Shown: positions 7,564 to 15,741, numbered from the stretch's first letter. The stretch: 64,000 nucleotides of DNA from Actinomycetota bacterium (GCA_041658565.1 JBAZZY010000001.1:1-64000), one strand, 5' to 3'. Program-made: numbers and translations. The notes: generated by a model not told the origin, from the letters alone.

Positions 7564-7949
7564 GCGTGCGAGGCATCAGGCGCGAACGCACCCCGTTAGA
7601 GGTCGCCGTTCTTCTCGTGTCGGCCGTCGCGGTTGCTGCGATCGTGATCGGGTTGCTCCTCGCACGCATCGCAGGCGGTAACGGTCCGCCGGACTTGCGT
7701 GTGTCCGTCGCGCAAACCCCGATCCATCGCAGCGGTGGCGCCGTGTATGCGGTCATCGTCCGGAACGTTGGAGGTGAGACCGCCGCTAATGTCGTCATCG
7801 AGGTTGTCGTGGGTGAGGAGACGCGAGAGATCAGCCTGGTCTCCGTCGCGAAGGGTGATGACGAAGAGGCGGCCGCCGTCTTTCCGTCCGGTACGAGCGG
7901 CGAGCCGCGCGCGACGGTGACCTCGTACCATCGAGCGACGCGGGACTGA
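7560..7949 (+). CDS. TIGR02588-like single-pass membrane protein
   Basis: GTG at 7560 overlaps the previous stop (7561-7563); a second GTG at 7566 is an alternative. The 129-residue product has one N-terminal membrane anchor (LEVAVLLVSAVAVAAIVIGLLL) and an exported beta-rich domain with YAVIVRNVGGETAANVVIEV, a CARDB/Ig-like sequence pattern. This small anchored protein fits the TIGR02588 family, which is encoded next to TIGR02587 proteins. Function is unknown. The two products probably form one membrane complex, judging from overlap and known co-occurrence. Confidence 0.75.
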   Translation: MSVRGIRRERTPLEVAVLLVSAVAVAAIVIGLLLARIAGGNGPPDLRVSVAQTPIHRSGGAVYAVIVRNVGGETAANVVIEVVVGEETREISLVSVAKGDDEEAAAVFPSGTSGEPRATVTSYHRATRD

Positions 7950-8030
7950 GTGTCCCGGCTGCGCGCGCTGTTTGTCGCGACGAACCGCCAGAGTGAGGCC
8001 GGCTTTCCGTGACGGCCACGTGACGCTGCG

Positions 8031-8053
8031 GATCTTCACTGTGAGTGAAGATC
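8031..8053. promoter_or_regulatory. Inverted repeat upstream of small membrane protein gene
   Basis: GATCTTCAC (8031-8039) and GTGAAGATC (8045-8053) are perfect 9-bp arms around TGTGA. A related half-palindrome, TTCACAGTGAA, lies inside the following gene at 8131-8141. The position 30 bp before the start fits an operator. Confidence 0.45.
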
Positions 8054-8085
8054 TCCCTACGTTCATTGATCGGAGGCCGGCCGTG

Positions 8086-8217
8086 ATGTTCCTCTTGCTC
8101 CTCGCCGTGGTGCTTTTCCTGCTCGGGTTCTTCACAGTGAAGATCCTCTGGTGGGCTGCGGTTGTGCTTGCCGTCGTATGGCTCGTCGGAACGCTTCGCG
8201 GTCGTGGCCATGCATGA
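8086..8217 (+). CDS. 43-residue hydrophobic membrane protein
   Basis: ATG at 8086 (GTG at 8083 is possible) follows CGGAGG at a good distance. The product is almost entirely two membrane helices (LLLLAVVLFLLGFFTV and LWWAAVVLAVVWLVG) with a short basic tail. It resembles the many small uncharacterised two-helix proteins annotated in bacteria and has no catalytic feature. An inverted repeat sits just upstream. It is the last intact gene before the degraded nucleotidyltransferase copy. Confidence 0.55.
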   Translation: MFLLLLAVVLFLLGFFTVKILWWAAVVLAVVWLVGTLRGRGHA

Positions 8218-8331
8218 CGGGAAGTCGGCAGACTCGATCTGCATCCCGCGGTGATCCCAGACGACGAAACGCTCGGGCAGCGCCGGGGCCCGATACGGAC
8301 CTCGGATGGACCGCCGGCGTGGTTGGATCCA

Positions 8332-8915
8332 CCCGCCATCTGGCAACCCTGGGCCTCAGGTGTACCGAGGAGCTCGCGGAGGTAGTCGATCGCTGCTCGG
8401 GCGACGTCTCCGGATCGATCATCAACCAAGAGGTGATCGACGTCGGCGGCCAAGGTCTCGGTCTGGACTGCGCGCAGGATTCTGAGGATATCGAGAGCGT
8501 CCTCTGCGAGACGATCCGGGGAATCCCTTCGCTCATAGATCTTGTGCAGCTTGGCGACCAAGAGAGCGGCCGGGCCCGCGACCATGACCACTGAAGAACG
8601 CGAGTCTGCGTCGTCGAGGGACGCAGGAGACAGCGACGCGCGTTCCACGAGCACGGCTTCGAGACCCTTGGCCTTGCGCGCGACCTGATCGCCGTGAACT
8701 CCGAGTCCAGCACTGCGGCGACCACTCCCGCCGACAGCTTCTGGAACGAGCAGATCGACTTGGATATCTCCGTCTTCGCGCCAGATGTCGGGTTGCCTGA
8801 GATCACGGACGAAGCCGGCATCCGTCATGCCTGTTCGATCCGGGGCTGGTCGTGGAGTTCCGCCGGGTCGAGCGCTAGATCGGCGTCTGTCGCGTACTCC
8901 GCGATAGCGATTCAG
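8332..8915 (-). pseudogene. Decayed second copy of the nucleotidyltransferase gene (copy B)
   Basis: This block is nearly identical to 4354-4942. It still reads well from DAGFVRDLRQP to GCQMAGG. A missing base at about 8829, next to the Met of MTDAGF, throws the upstream catalytic part out of frame, and the 5' part carrying VLVGAQAIYVHTG is absent. The 3' end of the gene is also lost: after 8332 the sequence is unrelated. The winged-helix partner gene is missing, leaving about 115 bp of unrelated DNA before the tRNA-Sec scar. The long open frame that runs through here on the minus strand is an accident of several joined frames. Confidence 0.8.
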
Positions 8916-9029
8916 CCTCGCTCGGACCATCAACCAAGCCGGGATCCCGCTTCCCGGTGTGGATCTGTTCGGCGAAGTCTCCAACAGGTGACTCGCGCCT
9001 ACGCGAATACGCGATCACGTCTTCGCTCG

Positions 9030-9090
9030 TAGCGGAGGCGGAAGGAATCGAACCCACCAGCCGCCGTTAGGCGGCTCACCGGTTTTGAAG
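9030..9090 (-). pseudogene. tRNA-Sec 3' half, likely att scar B
   Basis: Same 61-nt layout as 6236-6296: anticodon loop CTTCAAA, ACCGGTG, variable arm AGCCGCC-TAAC-GGCGGCT (seven perfect pairs), GGTGGGTTCGATTCC and CCGCCTCCGCTA. Identity to scar A starts at the anticodon loop and is lost upstream of it. The variable arms differ in sequence but are equal in length and both fully paired, so the two fragments came from two different functional tRNA-Sec genes or alleles. No 5' half is present. Confidence 0.75.
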
Positions 9091-9268
9091 GGCCTCCAAG
9101 TCGATACGAGTAGGTCTGGTTGAGATGGATCAAGACGTGTTGTCGCAGGTCAGACCTGATCCGCGGTACGAGTGCGTCCGATGGAGTGGAACGAGTTGGC
9201 GTGAGTTTGTCTCCATTCTTGGCTCCAATTTGCAGCGTCCTCAGCAACATGAACCTCGCAAGGGAGCG

Positions 9269-10231
9269 TCAGAGAAATGCTGCGCAGTCGGCGACGCGCT
9301 GGCAGATCTCCTCCCAAGTCGGGAGCGGATCACTACCGAAGTAGAGCTCCGGCATCGTCGCTTCGTAGGCCGCCCGGCAGCGGACCGAGGCAGACGTGGC
9401 TGGGTCAAATGCTGCGCTGGAGGCGAACCCGCCCTCCGGCCTGGCCGATGCGCCTTCGGTCCCGCCGAAGAATCTCCGCGTGATCTCGTCGATGCTATCG
9501 ATGACGGCGAGGGTCTGATGCCGGTCCTCCAAGAGTCCGAGAACGCGTTCGTCGCCGAGCAGTTCGTGGACGTCGTAGAAGTGACGCCCGCTTCGAGGTT
9601 TCGGCTGCAGGCCGTCGTCGGCGATGAGTCGGAGCGAAAGCTCGTGAACGTGAACGAGCTTCTCGAGAAGGGTCCGCGCGGGATGGAGGACCGGCAGTTC
9701 GAATGGCGCGAGGTCCTCGTACTCATCGAGGTCGTCACCCGCTGCCGCGAGCGCGTCCCCGAGCAGCGAGCCGATGGCCACACGCTCATGGGGATGTGCG
9801 CCGCCTCGGACGCCCATCTCCAACAGCACGCTGGTTGCGATCAGCGCGGTTCGCTCGCGAGTGGCTGGATAGCTCACCGCGAAGGAACGGTGACGGCCCG
9901 ACTCGGCACCACCGACGCCCGTGGTCTCGCCACCGACGCCGGCGGCCGCAGCCTCTCCCATCGCCTTCATCAGCTTGTCGACAGCACCTCTCCCGCGATC
10001 TCCGGGCAGCACGAGCACGTCGATGTCTTCGGAGAATCGCTCGATGATCCCGTAGCCCTTGGACAGACTCGTGCCGCCCTTGAAGATGAAGTCGTCGGGG
10101 AAGTTCGCGACGAGGACTCGGAGCACCTCGCTGACCCAGTAGTCCTTCTCGACCGCGGTCGCGCTGATGTCGAGGCGCTCGGCGACCACGTCCAGGGTTG
10201 GCCCGAACTCGTCCGAGTCGCGGAATTGCAT
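9269..10231 (-). CDS. AbiEii-type nucleotidyltransferase toxin
   Basis: A 320-residue product if started at ATG 10231, eight bases after the stop of the regulator gene; an upstream frame extension would overlap that gene by 116 bp and is less likely. Motifs are typical of AbiEii: EKDYWVSEVLR at about 28-38, the nucleotidyltransferase loop FKGGTSLSKGYG at about 50-61 and FSEDIDVLV at about 66-74 with catalytic Asp residues, then HPARTLLEKLVHVH and HFYDVHELL. AbiEii toxins are thought to transfer nucleotides to cellular targets; the target here is not known. It forms an operon with the AbiEi-like gene. GC-rich but less GCGCGC-rich than the core genes. Confidence 0.85.
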   Translation of the reverse strand: MQFRDSDEFGPTLDVVAERLDISATAVEKDYWVSEVLRVLVANFPDDFIFKGGTSLSKGYGIIERFSEDIDVLVLPGDRGRGAVDKLMKAMGEAAAAGVGGETTGVGGAESGRHRSFAVSYPATRERTALIATSVLLEMGVRGGAHPHERVAIGSLLGDALAAAGDDLDEYEDLAPFELPVLHPARTLLEKLVHVHELSLRLIADDGLQPKPRSGRHFYDVHELLGDERVLGLLEDRHQTLAVIDSIDEITRRFFGGTEGASARPEGGFASSAAFDPATSASVRCRAAYEATMPELYFGSDPLPTWEEICQRVADCAAFL

Positions 10232-10238
10232 CAGCTGC

Positions 10239-10916
10239 TCAGACCGCGAGCGCCAGATCGTGGCGAACCGAATCGCTGCGGGCGGGCCGGACAGCAGCCG
10301 CGTCAGCCGATCGGTCCATCGCCCCGAGAAGATGACGAAGCCGCTCACGAGCACGAGGCGGCTCGGTTGCCGACGCCCGCACGACGCGATCGAGGCGGAG
10401 GGTTCCGCCCCTCACCAGATCCGCGATGCGCTCGACGGCGGCGTCGGTCGAAACCTCGACGAGGGTGTCCCAGTCGCGAAGCACCTCGAGGAGAGCGACC
10501 TCGGGTGGTCGTAGCCGCTCGTCTCGGCGCTTGGTGCTCGCAGCGCGGCTGACGAACCGAACGGTGCCCGGGTTGCGCGGCACCCGACCAGGTACTGCGA
10601 TCGTCTCGCGGCGCGGCACTTGTGTGGAGAGTCCCAGCGTGAGCGCTGCGCTCCAGCCGGCGGGGCCGGTGCCGGACGCATCGATCACCTCGTGGACGAA
10701 GCGATCGGGTGATGGGGGAGCCATGCCGAGTCGTGTCGGCGCCCCGCGCCAGTAGAGCCCGCGTCGAACTCGACGAAGCTCCTCGGCTCGAGCTAGCCGC
10801 GACAGCGCCTTCGCGACCGCTTCGGGCGAGCCGTCGAAGTCCTCGGGGCGCCAGAAGCGATCACGCGAGGCGAGGACCCGCTTACGGATCTCGGGCGCAA
10901 CTCTTCCATCGCTCAT
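10239..10916 (-). CDS. AbiEi-like antitoxin and autoregulator
   Basis: A 225-residue protein with an N-terminal winged helix (RDRFWRPEDFDGSPEAVAKALSRLARAEELRRVRRGLYWRG, residues about 18-60) and a C-terminal region typical of type IV antitoxins (WSAALTLGLSTQVP, PGTVRFVSRAA, LRPPEVALLEVLRDW). ATG at 10916 is preferred over 10925: a TACCAT -10-like box on this strand ends just before it, giving a leaderless transcript, and overlaps the 10925 ATG. It lies upstream of the toxin gene with an 8-bp gap, the standard order for AbiE systems, where the regulator represses its own operon. Confidence 0.8.
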   Translation of the reverse strand: MSDGRVAPEIRKRVLASRDRFWRPEDFDGSPEAVAKALSRLARAEELRRVRRGLYWRGAPTRLGMAPPSPDRFVHEVIDASGTGPAGWSAALTLGLSTQVPRRETIAVPGRVPRNPGTVRFVSRAASTKRRDERLRPPEVALLEVLRDWDTLVEVSTDAAVERIADLVRGGTLRLDRVVRASATEPPRARERLRHLLGAMDRSADAAAVRPARSDSVRHDLALAV

Positions 10917-11036
10917 GACGGGCATGGTAGCACCGTTGTCGGTAACTCGCTACGCGCAGTTGACAGAAGCGGGTGTGGAAGGGCCGTTTGCCCGATATTG
11001 GGGTGACCTGGGTGTGGCACCCAGGGCTCGCTGTCC

Positions 11037-11378
11037 TTGTTCGGTCTCAGCGCGAAGCGTTTGGTCGCCGCGATCGAGGAGCAAGTCGGCCCGCATCGCC
11101 CGGTTCTGCAACTCCGGTGGGCGACAGCGACCTCGCCTGAGGTTGTGGAGGTCGTCTACTCCGATCCCGCGAGCGACGAACTGCGCGGAATGCGAATCAG
11201 CCTTGCTCTAGTGCGGTCCGCGCCTGAGCGGATCAGGCAAAGCTCGATTGAGGAACTGGCCTTCGACATCGTGACAACAGGCGTCTTCGAACCGAGGCCG
11301 CCAGAGGACTTTCTGTTGCCAGACCATGCAGGCATTAGATGGTTATCGATGGATCGGTGGATCGAGGAAGTCAGTTGA
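11037..11378 (+). CDS. Hypothetical protein, 113 residues
   Basis: The frame starts at TTG 11037 (a CTG at 11031 is in frame; the frame opens after a TGA at 11004). The product is soluble-looking, with mixed alpha/beta pattern (PVLQLRWATA, VVEVVYSDPA, MRISLALVRSA, IEELAFDIVTTGVF) and no motif I recognise. No good ribosome site is visible. The following 295 bases (11379-11673) contain no frame I would call and no recognised element. Confidence 0.35.
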   Translation: MFGLSAKRLVAAIEEQVGPHRPVLQLRWATATSPEVVEVVYSDPASDELRGMRISLALVRSAPERIRQSSIEELAFDIVTTGVFEPRPPEDFLLPDHAGIRWLSMDRWIEEVS

Positions 11379-11673
11379 CGCAGCGTCTTTCCCAGGATGG
11401 ACTGGCGAGGCGTTCCTGTGGGCGGACGTGGAGGGATTCAGTCTGTTTCTCCAAGCGTCCGATCGATGCCGGTGCTGGCTCCTTGAGTAGTGACCAGTGG
11501 CAACACCAGGCGACAGCATCAGATGGACTTCGCGAACAATGCGACGGGACGGTGGATCGGCAGATGGGCAAGACGCCAACGCGGTATGTCGAAGTCGAGT
11601 AGAGAGGACGCAGCAATGGATCTGTGCTACTGCTTTGCTGCGACCGGATATCTGGACACGATCAAATGAGGGC

Positions 11674-12147
11674 ATGGCGGTGAATCGGCCATATGTTCGG
11701 ATCGTCTTGGCGATGATGTTATTCGTGGAATGGTTGTGGGCAATCGGCTACGGGGCGATCGTGATCCTCGGGGAAATCGCGTTTTCGGCTCTTACCCCGG
11801 CGTCCGTCGCAAGGGGCGTCCTCATTTCCTTGTTCTTTTTCGTCATGCTTGTCACGCTGCCCTTTGCTGTAGTCGGTTTCCTCTGGCCTGGGAGGCCCTT
11901 TGCGCGCAAGCACGCCGCGATTGTGCGTGCGGCAATTTTCACGGTGGCGTTTGGAAACGCTCTCGGGGCTTTGGACGCGGCCCGCGGGCTGCCGGCAGGC
12001 GCCGGAACAGATCCACTCGATGCAGTGGGGGGTGCTCTCATTCTCTTGGTGGCGGCCGTCACCGTCCCAGCCTGCGTGCTGTATCAGCGACGGTTCTCCA
12101 TAGCCGCTGAGGGCGATGAAGCGTCTAACGGATCAGGAGTGACCTGA
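11674..12147 (+). CDS. Hypothetical four-helix membrane protein
   Basis: ATG at 11674 follows GAGGGC. The 157-residue product has four predicted membrane helices (VRIVLAMMLFVEWLWAIGYG, GVLISLFFFVMLVTLPFAVVGFLW, AIVRAAIFTVAFGNALGAL, GGALILLVAAVTVPACVLY) and a short polar tail. I recognise no family. AT-richer third positions than the housekeeping genes mark it as part of the accessory island. Confidence 0.55.
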   Translation: MAVNRPYVRIVLAMMLFVEWLWAIGYGAIVILGEIAFSALTPASVARGVLISLFFFVMLVTLPFAVVGFLWPGRPFARKHAAIVRAAIFTVAFGNALGALDAARGLPAGAGTDPLDAVGGALILLVAAVTVPACVLYQRRFSIAAEGDEASNGSGVT

Positions 12148-12164
12148 GCGCTCGTCCCTTTCCC

Positions 12165-12280
12165 CGGCGTAGATTCACTGCCGAGTTCAAGCAAGAGGTA
12201 GTCGATCGGCATGTGGGTGCGCGGGGGGCTGCTCTGGGCGATCCGGCCTGTAGCCACACGACGTACAGGCGCGCGCCCCT
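12165..12280 (+). pseudogene. IS3-type transposase OrfA scrap
   Basis: Translated in one frame the segment gives RRRFTAEFKQEVVDR, the N-terminal signature of IS3-family OrfA (HTH_Tnp_1 pattern RRxFTxEFKxEVV), and then degrades after about 30 residues. No OrfB or terminal repeats are visible nearby. It is a remnant only and marks past transposition at the right part of the island. Confidence 0.55.
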
Positions 12281-12304
12281 GCGGGGACAGCCCCCAATCT
12301 TGAG

Positions 12305-12589
12305 TCAGCGGCGTCGGTAGACGTCTGCTCGGTGCTCGATCGTCAGGATGAAGACGACATGCTCTTCGCCGTCGATTCTGTAGATGATCCGGAAGTCGCC
12401 TCTCGAAGTCGCGTGAAGTCCCTCCAGTTCGAAGCGAAGGGGGTGGCCGACCCGCTGCGGGTTGTCGGCGAGCGATCCGTAGATGAACTCGATGGCCGCG
12501 GTGGCCGCTTTCTCAGGGATCCGACCGAGCGCTCTTCTCGCGGGGCCGGCCCATTCGATGTCGTAGGGCCTTCGGATGTGCGGAGTCAC
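12305..12589 (-). CDS. ParE/RelE-family toxin
   Basis: A 94-residue product with the RelE/ParE plan: IEWAGPARRALGRIPEKA at the N-terminus, the central LRFELEGLHATSRGDFRIIYRID where RelE family members have their basic beta-strand, and a C-terminal VFILTIEHRADVYR. RelE-type members cleave mRNA at the ribosome and ParE members poison gyrase; the short sequence fits RelE/YoeB-like better because of GDFRIIYRI, but I do not separate them firmly. Its start overlaps the antitoxin stop by 4 bp. It lies on the opposite strand to alaS. Confidence 0.85.
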   Translation of the reverse strand: MTPHIRRPYDIEWAGPARRALGRIPEKAATAAIEFIYGSLADNPQRVGHPLRFELEGLHATSRGDFRIIYRIDGEEHVVFILTIEHRADVYRRR

Positions 12590-12870
12590 CGGTGCTTTGC
12601 GAGCCGGGCGGCCTCATCTTTGGTCAGGCGCCTGGCCTTGCCGGCGGTGATCTCGGTCTGAGCCTGGCGGATCTCCTTGACCATTCGCGGGTTGCTGAGG
12701 ACAGCCAAGGTTTCTTCAAGGGACTCAAGATCTTCGAGATTCATGATTACCGCGGACGGCTGGCCGTGCTTCGTGATGATGACCCGACCGTGCGCGCGCT
12801 CTATGCGATCCACGACCTCGGACAGCCGGTTCTTCACTTCGCCCAGGGGAACATGTTCGCTAATTGCCAT
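12586..12870 (-). CDS. Phd/YefM-family antitoxin
   Basis: ATG at 12870 begins MAISEHVPLGEVKNRLSEVVDRIERAH and gives 94 residues; a TTG at 12906 would add 12 residues but makes an implausible N-terminus. VPLGEVKNRLSEVVDR and the GRVIITKHGQPSAVIM strand are the standard Phd/YefM DNA-binding fold. The C-terminal half (LSNPRMVKEIRQAQ onward) should wrap the toxin. Toxin-antitoxin overlap is 4 bp. Autoregulation through the DNA-binding N-terminus is expected for the family. Confidence 0.85.
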   Translation of the reverse strand: MAISEHVPLGEVKNRLSEVVDRIERAHGRVIITKHGQPSAVIMNLEDLESLEETLAVLSNPRMVKEIRQAQTEITAGKARRLTKDEAARLAKHR

Positions 12871-13108
12871 GGCTATAAGTATGGCCAATACGTCATGTTC
12901 GCGCAAGCGGCCCTGCCGCCTTGCGTATGGATGAGGGCGTCATGCGACCGAAATCATACGGACCACTCGGAAGTAGCTCGGAAGTCCGGCCCTTCCGAGT
13001 CAAGCCGGCCAAGGTGTCCGGACACGTGCAGGGCTTTGCCATTCGGCTCGGAGACTCCTGAGGGCGCTCGCGAGGCGGGCCGGCTGCATGAAGCGCGGCC
13101 CACACCGG

Positions 13109-13114
13109 TAGAAT
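13109..13114 (+). promoter_or_regulatory. -10 box of a leaderless alaS promoter
   Basis: TAGAAT ends 8 bases before the GTG of alaS, so transcription should start at or next to the first base of the start codon. No ribosome site exists upstream of the GTG. Confidence 0.6.
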
Positions 13115-13122
13115 GCCCCGCC

Positions 13123-15741
13123 GTGAGGTCTAACGAGATCCGTCGCAGCTTCCTCGAGTTTTTCCGTGAGCGAGGCCACAAGATCGTCCCGTCGTCGTCC
13201 TTGATCCCGGACGACCCCACCCTGCTGCTCACCACCGCCGGGATGGTGCAGTTCAAGCCCTATTTCTTGGGTCAGAAGCCGATCGAGTTCCCGCGCGCGG
13301 CCAGTTGTCAGAAATCGGCCCGAACCACCGACATCGAGCGGGTCGGGCTCACGGCGCGCCACATGACTTTCTTCGAGATGCTCGGGAACTTCTCGTTTGG
13401 GGACTACTTCAAGCGCGATGCGATTCGTTGGGCCTGGGAACTGTCCACGGGGCCCTTCGGCTTGGACCCCGACCGGATCTGGGTCACGGTCTTCGAGTCC
13501 GACGACGAGGCGGTCGAGATCTGGCGCGACGACATCGGTCTGCCGGCCGAGCGGATCGTGCGCCGCGGGGCGGAGGACAACTTCTGGACGATGGGGGTCG
13601 CCGGTCCCGGCGGCCCCTGCTCGGAGTTGTTCTACGACCGCGGGCCGGCTTACGGCGAGGTCGTCGGGTTCCAGGACGGCGACCGGATCATGGAGTACTA
13701 CAACCTGGTCTTCACCGAGAAGCAGGTGGACGAGAACCTTCAAGTCGTCGGGGACCTTCCGCGCAAGAACGTAGACACCGGACTCGGGCTCGAGCGCCTC
13801 GCGCAGATCTTGCAGAACGTTCCCACGGCGTACGACACCGACACGCTGCGGCCGATCCTGGCGCGCGCCGAGCAGCTCACAGGCTGCGCCTACGGAACCT
13901 CCGAGAAGACCGACATTTCATTGCGGATCATCACCGAGCACGCGCGCGCGGCCTCGTTCCTGATCGGCGATGGTGTGCTGCCCTCGAACGAAGACCGTGG
14001 ATACGTGTTGCGGCGTTTGATGCGGCGCGCGGTTCGCCACGCGAAGTTGCTCGGTGTGGATGACGTCGTGCTGCCGCAGATGGTCGAGGCGGTGATCGAC
14101 ACGATGGGCGAGGCGTATCCCGAACTCGAGTCCTCGCGCGCGTTCATCACGCAGGTCGTCACCGGCGAAGAGGAAGGGTTCCGCAACACGCTGCGCACCG
14201 GTCTGGTGATGCTCGAGACCGAGGTCGATGCGGCGAAGGCTTCGTCGCAGACTTCGCTGGGCGGCGGCGTTGCGTTCAAGTTGCACGACACCTACGGGTT
14301 CCCCTTCGAGTTGACCATGGAGATCGCGTCCGAGGCCGGCCTGCAGGTCGACCACGACGAGTTCGCGGCACTGATGACCGAGCAGCGCGAGCGCGCGCGC
14401 TCTGCCCGCAAGGTCGTCCTGCGCGACGAAGACGCGTTGCTTGAGGTGTTGGCCGAGTTCGGCTCGACCGAGTTCGTCGGGTACCAGGATGCTGCCGGCG
14501 AAGCGCGGGTGCGCGCGATCGTGCGCGGGTCGGACCGGGTCCCGTCGGCCTCGGAGTCCGAAGATATCGAAGTGATCTTGGATCGTTCGCCGTTCTACCC
14601 CGAGGGCGGCGGCCAGGTCGGCGATCGAGGGATTATCGAGGCGGATGGCGCGCGCCTGGAGGTTTCAGACACGCAGCGTCGCTTGGGCGACTTGATCGTG
14701 CTCACGGCGCGCGTGGTGCAAGGCGAGATCACCTCGGGTGCCGAGGTTCACGCGAAGGTAGACGCGGACAAGCGCGCGGCGACCGAGCGCAGCCACACCG
14801 CGACTCACATCCTTCATGCGACGCTGCGGGCCGCACTTGGGGACCAAGCTCGCCAGGCGGGGTCGTTGGTGGAACCCGGGCGGCTTCGCTTCGACTTCTC
14901 GCATTCCAGTCGCGTCCCAACCGAGGTGCTGGCCGAGATCGAGGCGACCGTGAACGCGCGTCTGCTCGGCGACGATCCCGTGCTCCCGTACGAAACCACG
15001 ATGGACGAGGCGCGCGACCGTGGCGCGATGATGTTGTTCGAAGAGAAGTACGGCGACATCGTTCGCGTGATCGAGATCGGCGACTACTCCGTGGAGTTGT
15101 GCGGCGGAACGCACGTGACCCGCACGAGCCAGATCGGTCTGGTGAAGGTGCTGGGGGAGGCCTCGATCGGATCCAATCTGCGTCGCATCGAGGCGCTGAC
15201 CGGCGCCGAGGCCGTTTCGGAGTTTCGTCGGTCGCAAGCGGTCTTGGATCACATTGCCGCGTTGCTGAAGTCCTCGCCTGAAGAGGCGCCGGCGCGCGTC
15301 GAGAAGTTGCTCGCGGACCTAAAGGCCGCCGAGCAAGCGGTTCGAAAGCAACAAGCGGCATCCGAGCGCGAGCGCGCGTGGGACTTGGCGCGCCTCGCGG
15401 AGCGCATTGGAGAGACCTCGGTCGTGGTGGCCGAGGTGCCCGGGTTGCGAGTGGACGAACTTCAGCGCCTTGGGGTTGCCGTGCGCGAGACGCTGGCCGG
15501 ACCAGCGGTAGTTGTGCTCGGATCGTCGGTGGACGAGCGCGCGGGAATCGTCGCAGTGATCGACAAGACCACCGGCGCGCGCGGGATCAAGGCGCGCGCG
15601 ATCATCGCCGACGCCGCGCGCGCGATCGGCGGCGGCGCGGGAGGAAAGGACGAGGTTGCGACCGGAGGCGGCAACCGGCCCGAAGGGGTGGCTGAGGCGC
15701 TGCGTTTGGCGCGCGCCACCGTTGCCGAGGTGCTGGCGTAA
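13123..15741 (+). CDS. alaS: Alanyl-tRNA synthetase
   Basis: 872 residues, the normal length. It charges tRNA-Ala with alanine and edits mischarged Ser/Gly. N-terminal class II catalytic domain (IRRSFLEFFRERGHKIVPSS; FKPYFLG; ARTTDIERVG; GNFSFGDYFK; GPGGPCSE). The editing domain carries the zinc site RSHTATHILH and CGGTHV, and the C-terminal part ends with a GGGAGGKDEVATGGG stretch typical of the C-Ala domain. GTG 13123 begins with R-S-N-E-I, the family start; the frame is open far upstream but that part is not homologous. It heads alaS-ruvX-mltG-aroE, in which stop and start codons are adjacent or overlap. Confidence 0.97.
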   Translation: MRSNEIRRSFLEFFRERGHKIVPSSSLIPDDPTLLLTTAGMVQFKPYFLGQKPIEFPRAASCQKSARTTDIERVGLTARHMTFFEMLGNFSFGDYFKRDAIRWAWELSTGPFGLDPDRIWVTVFESDDEAVEIWRDDIGLPAERIVRRGAEDNFWTMGVAGPGGPCSELFYDRGPAYGEVVGFQDGDRIMEYYNLVFTEKQVDENLQVVGDLPRKNVDTGLGLERLAQILQNVPTAYDTDTLRPILARAEQLTGCAYGTSEKTDISLRIITEHARAASFLIGDGVLPSNEDRGYVLRRLMRRAVRHAKLLGVDDVVLPQMVEAVIDTMGEAYPELESSRAFITQVVTGEEEGFRNTLRTGLVMLETEVDAAKASSQTSLGGGVAFKLHDTYGFPFELTMEIASEAGLQVDHDEFAALMTEQRERARSARKVVLRDEDALLEVLAEFGSTEFVGYQDAAGEARVRAIVRGSDRVPSASESEDIEVILDRSPFYPEGGGQVGDRGIIEADGARLEVSDTQRRLGDLIVLTARVVQGEITSGAEVHAKVDADKRAATERSHTATHILHATLRAALGDQARQAGSLVEPGRLRFDFSHSSRVPTEVLAEIEATVNARLLGDDPVLPYETTMDEARDRGAMMLFEEKYGDIVRVIEIGDYSVELCGGTHVTRTSQIGLVKVLGEASIGSNLRRIEALTGAEAVSEFRRSQAVLDHIAALLKSSPEEAPARVEKLLADLKAAEQAVRKQQAASERERAWDLARLAERIGETSVVVAEVPGLRVDELQRLGVAVRETLAGPAVVVLGSSVDERAGIVAVIDKTTGARGIKARAIIADAARAIGGGAGGKDEVATGGGNRPEGVAEALRLARATVAEVLA

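Noticed and set aside
7596..8984. 462-residue minus-strand open frame
   Set aside because: It joins unrelated frames: the antisense of the TIGR02588-like and small membrane genes and the nucleotidyltransferase remnant. Only 8332-8915 is homologous to anything.
9125..10552. 475-residue plus-strand open frame
   Set aside because: It is antisense to the AbiEii/AbiEi genes, which have clear family motifs.
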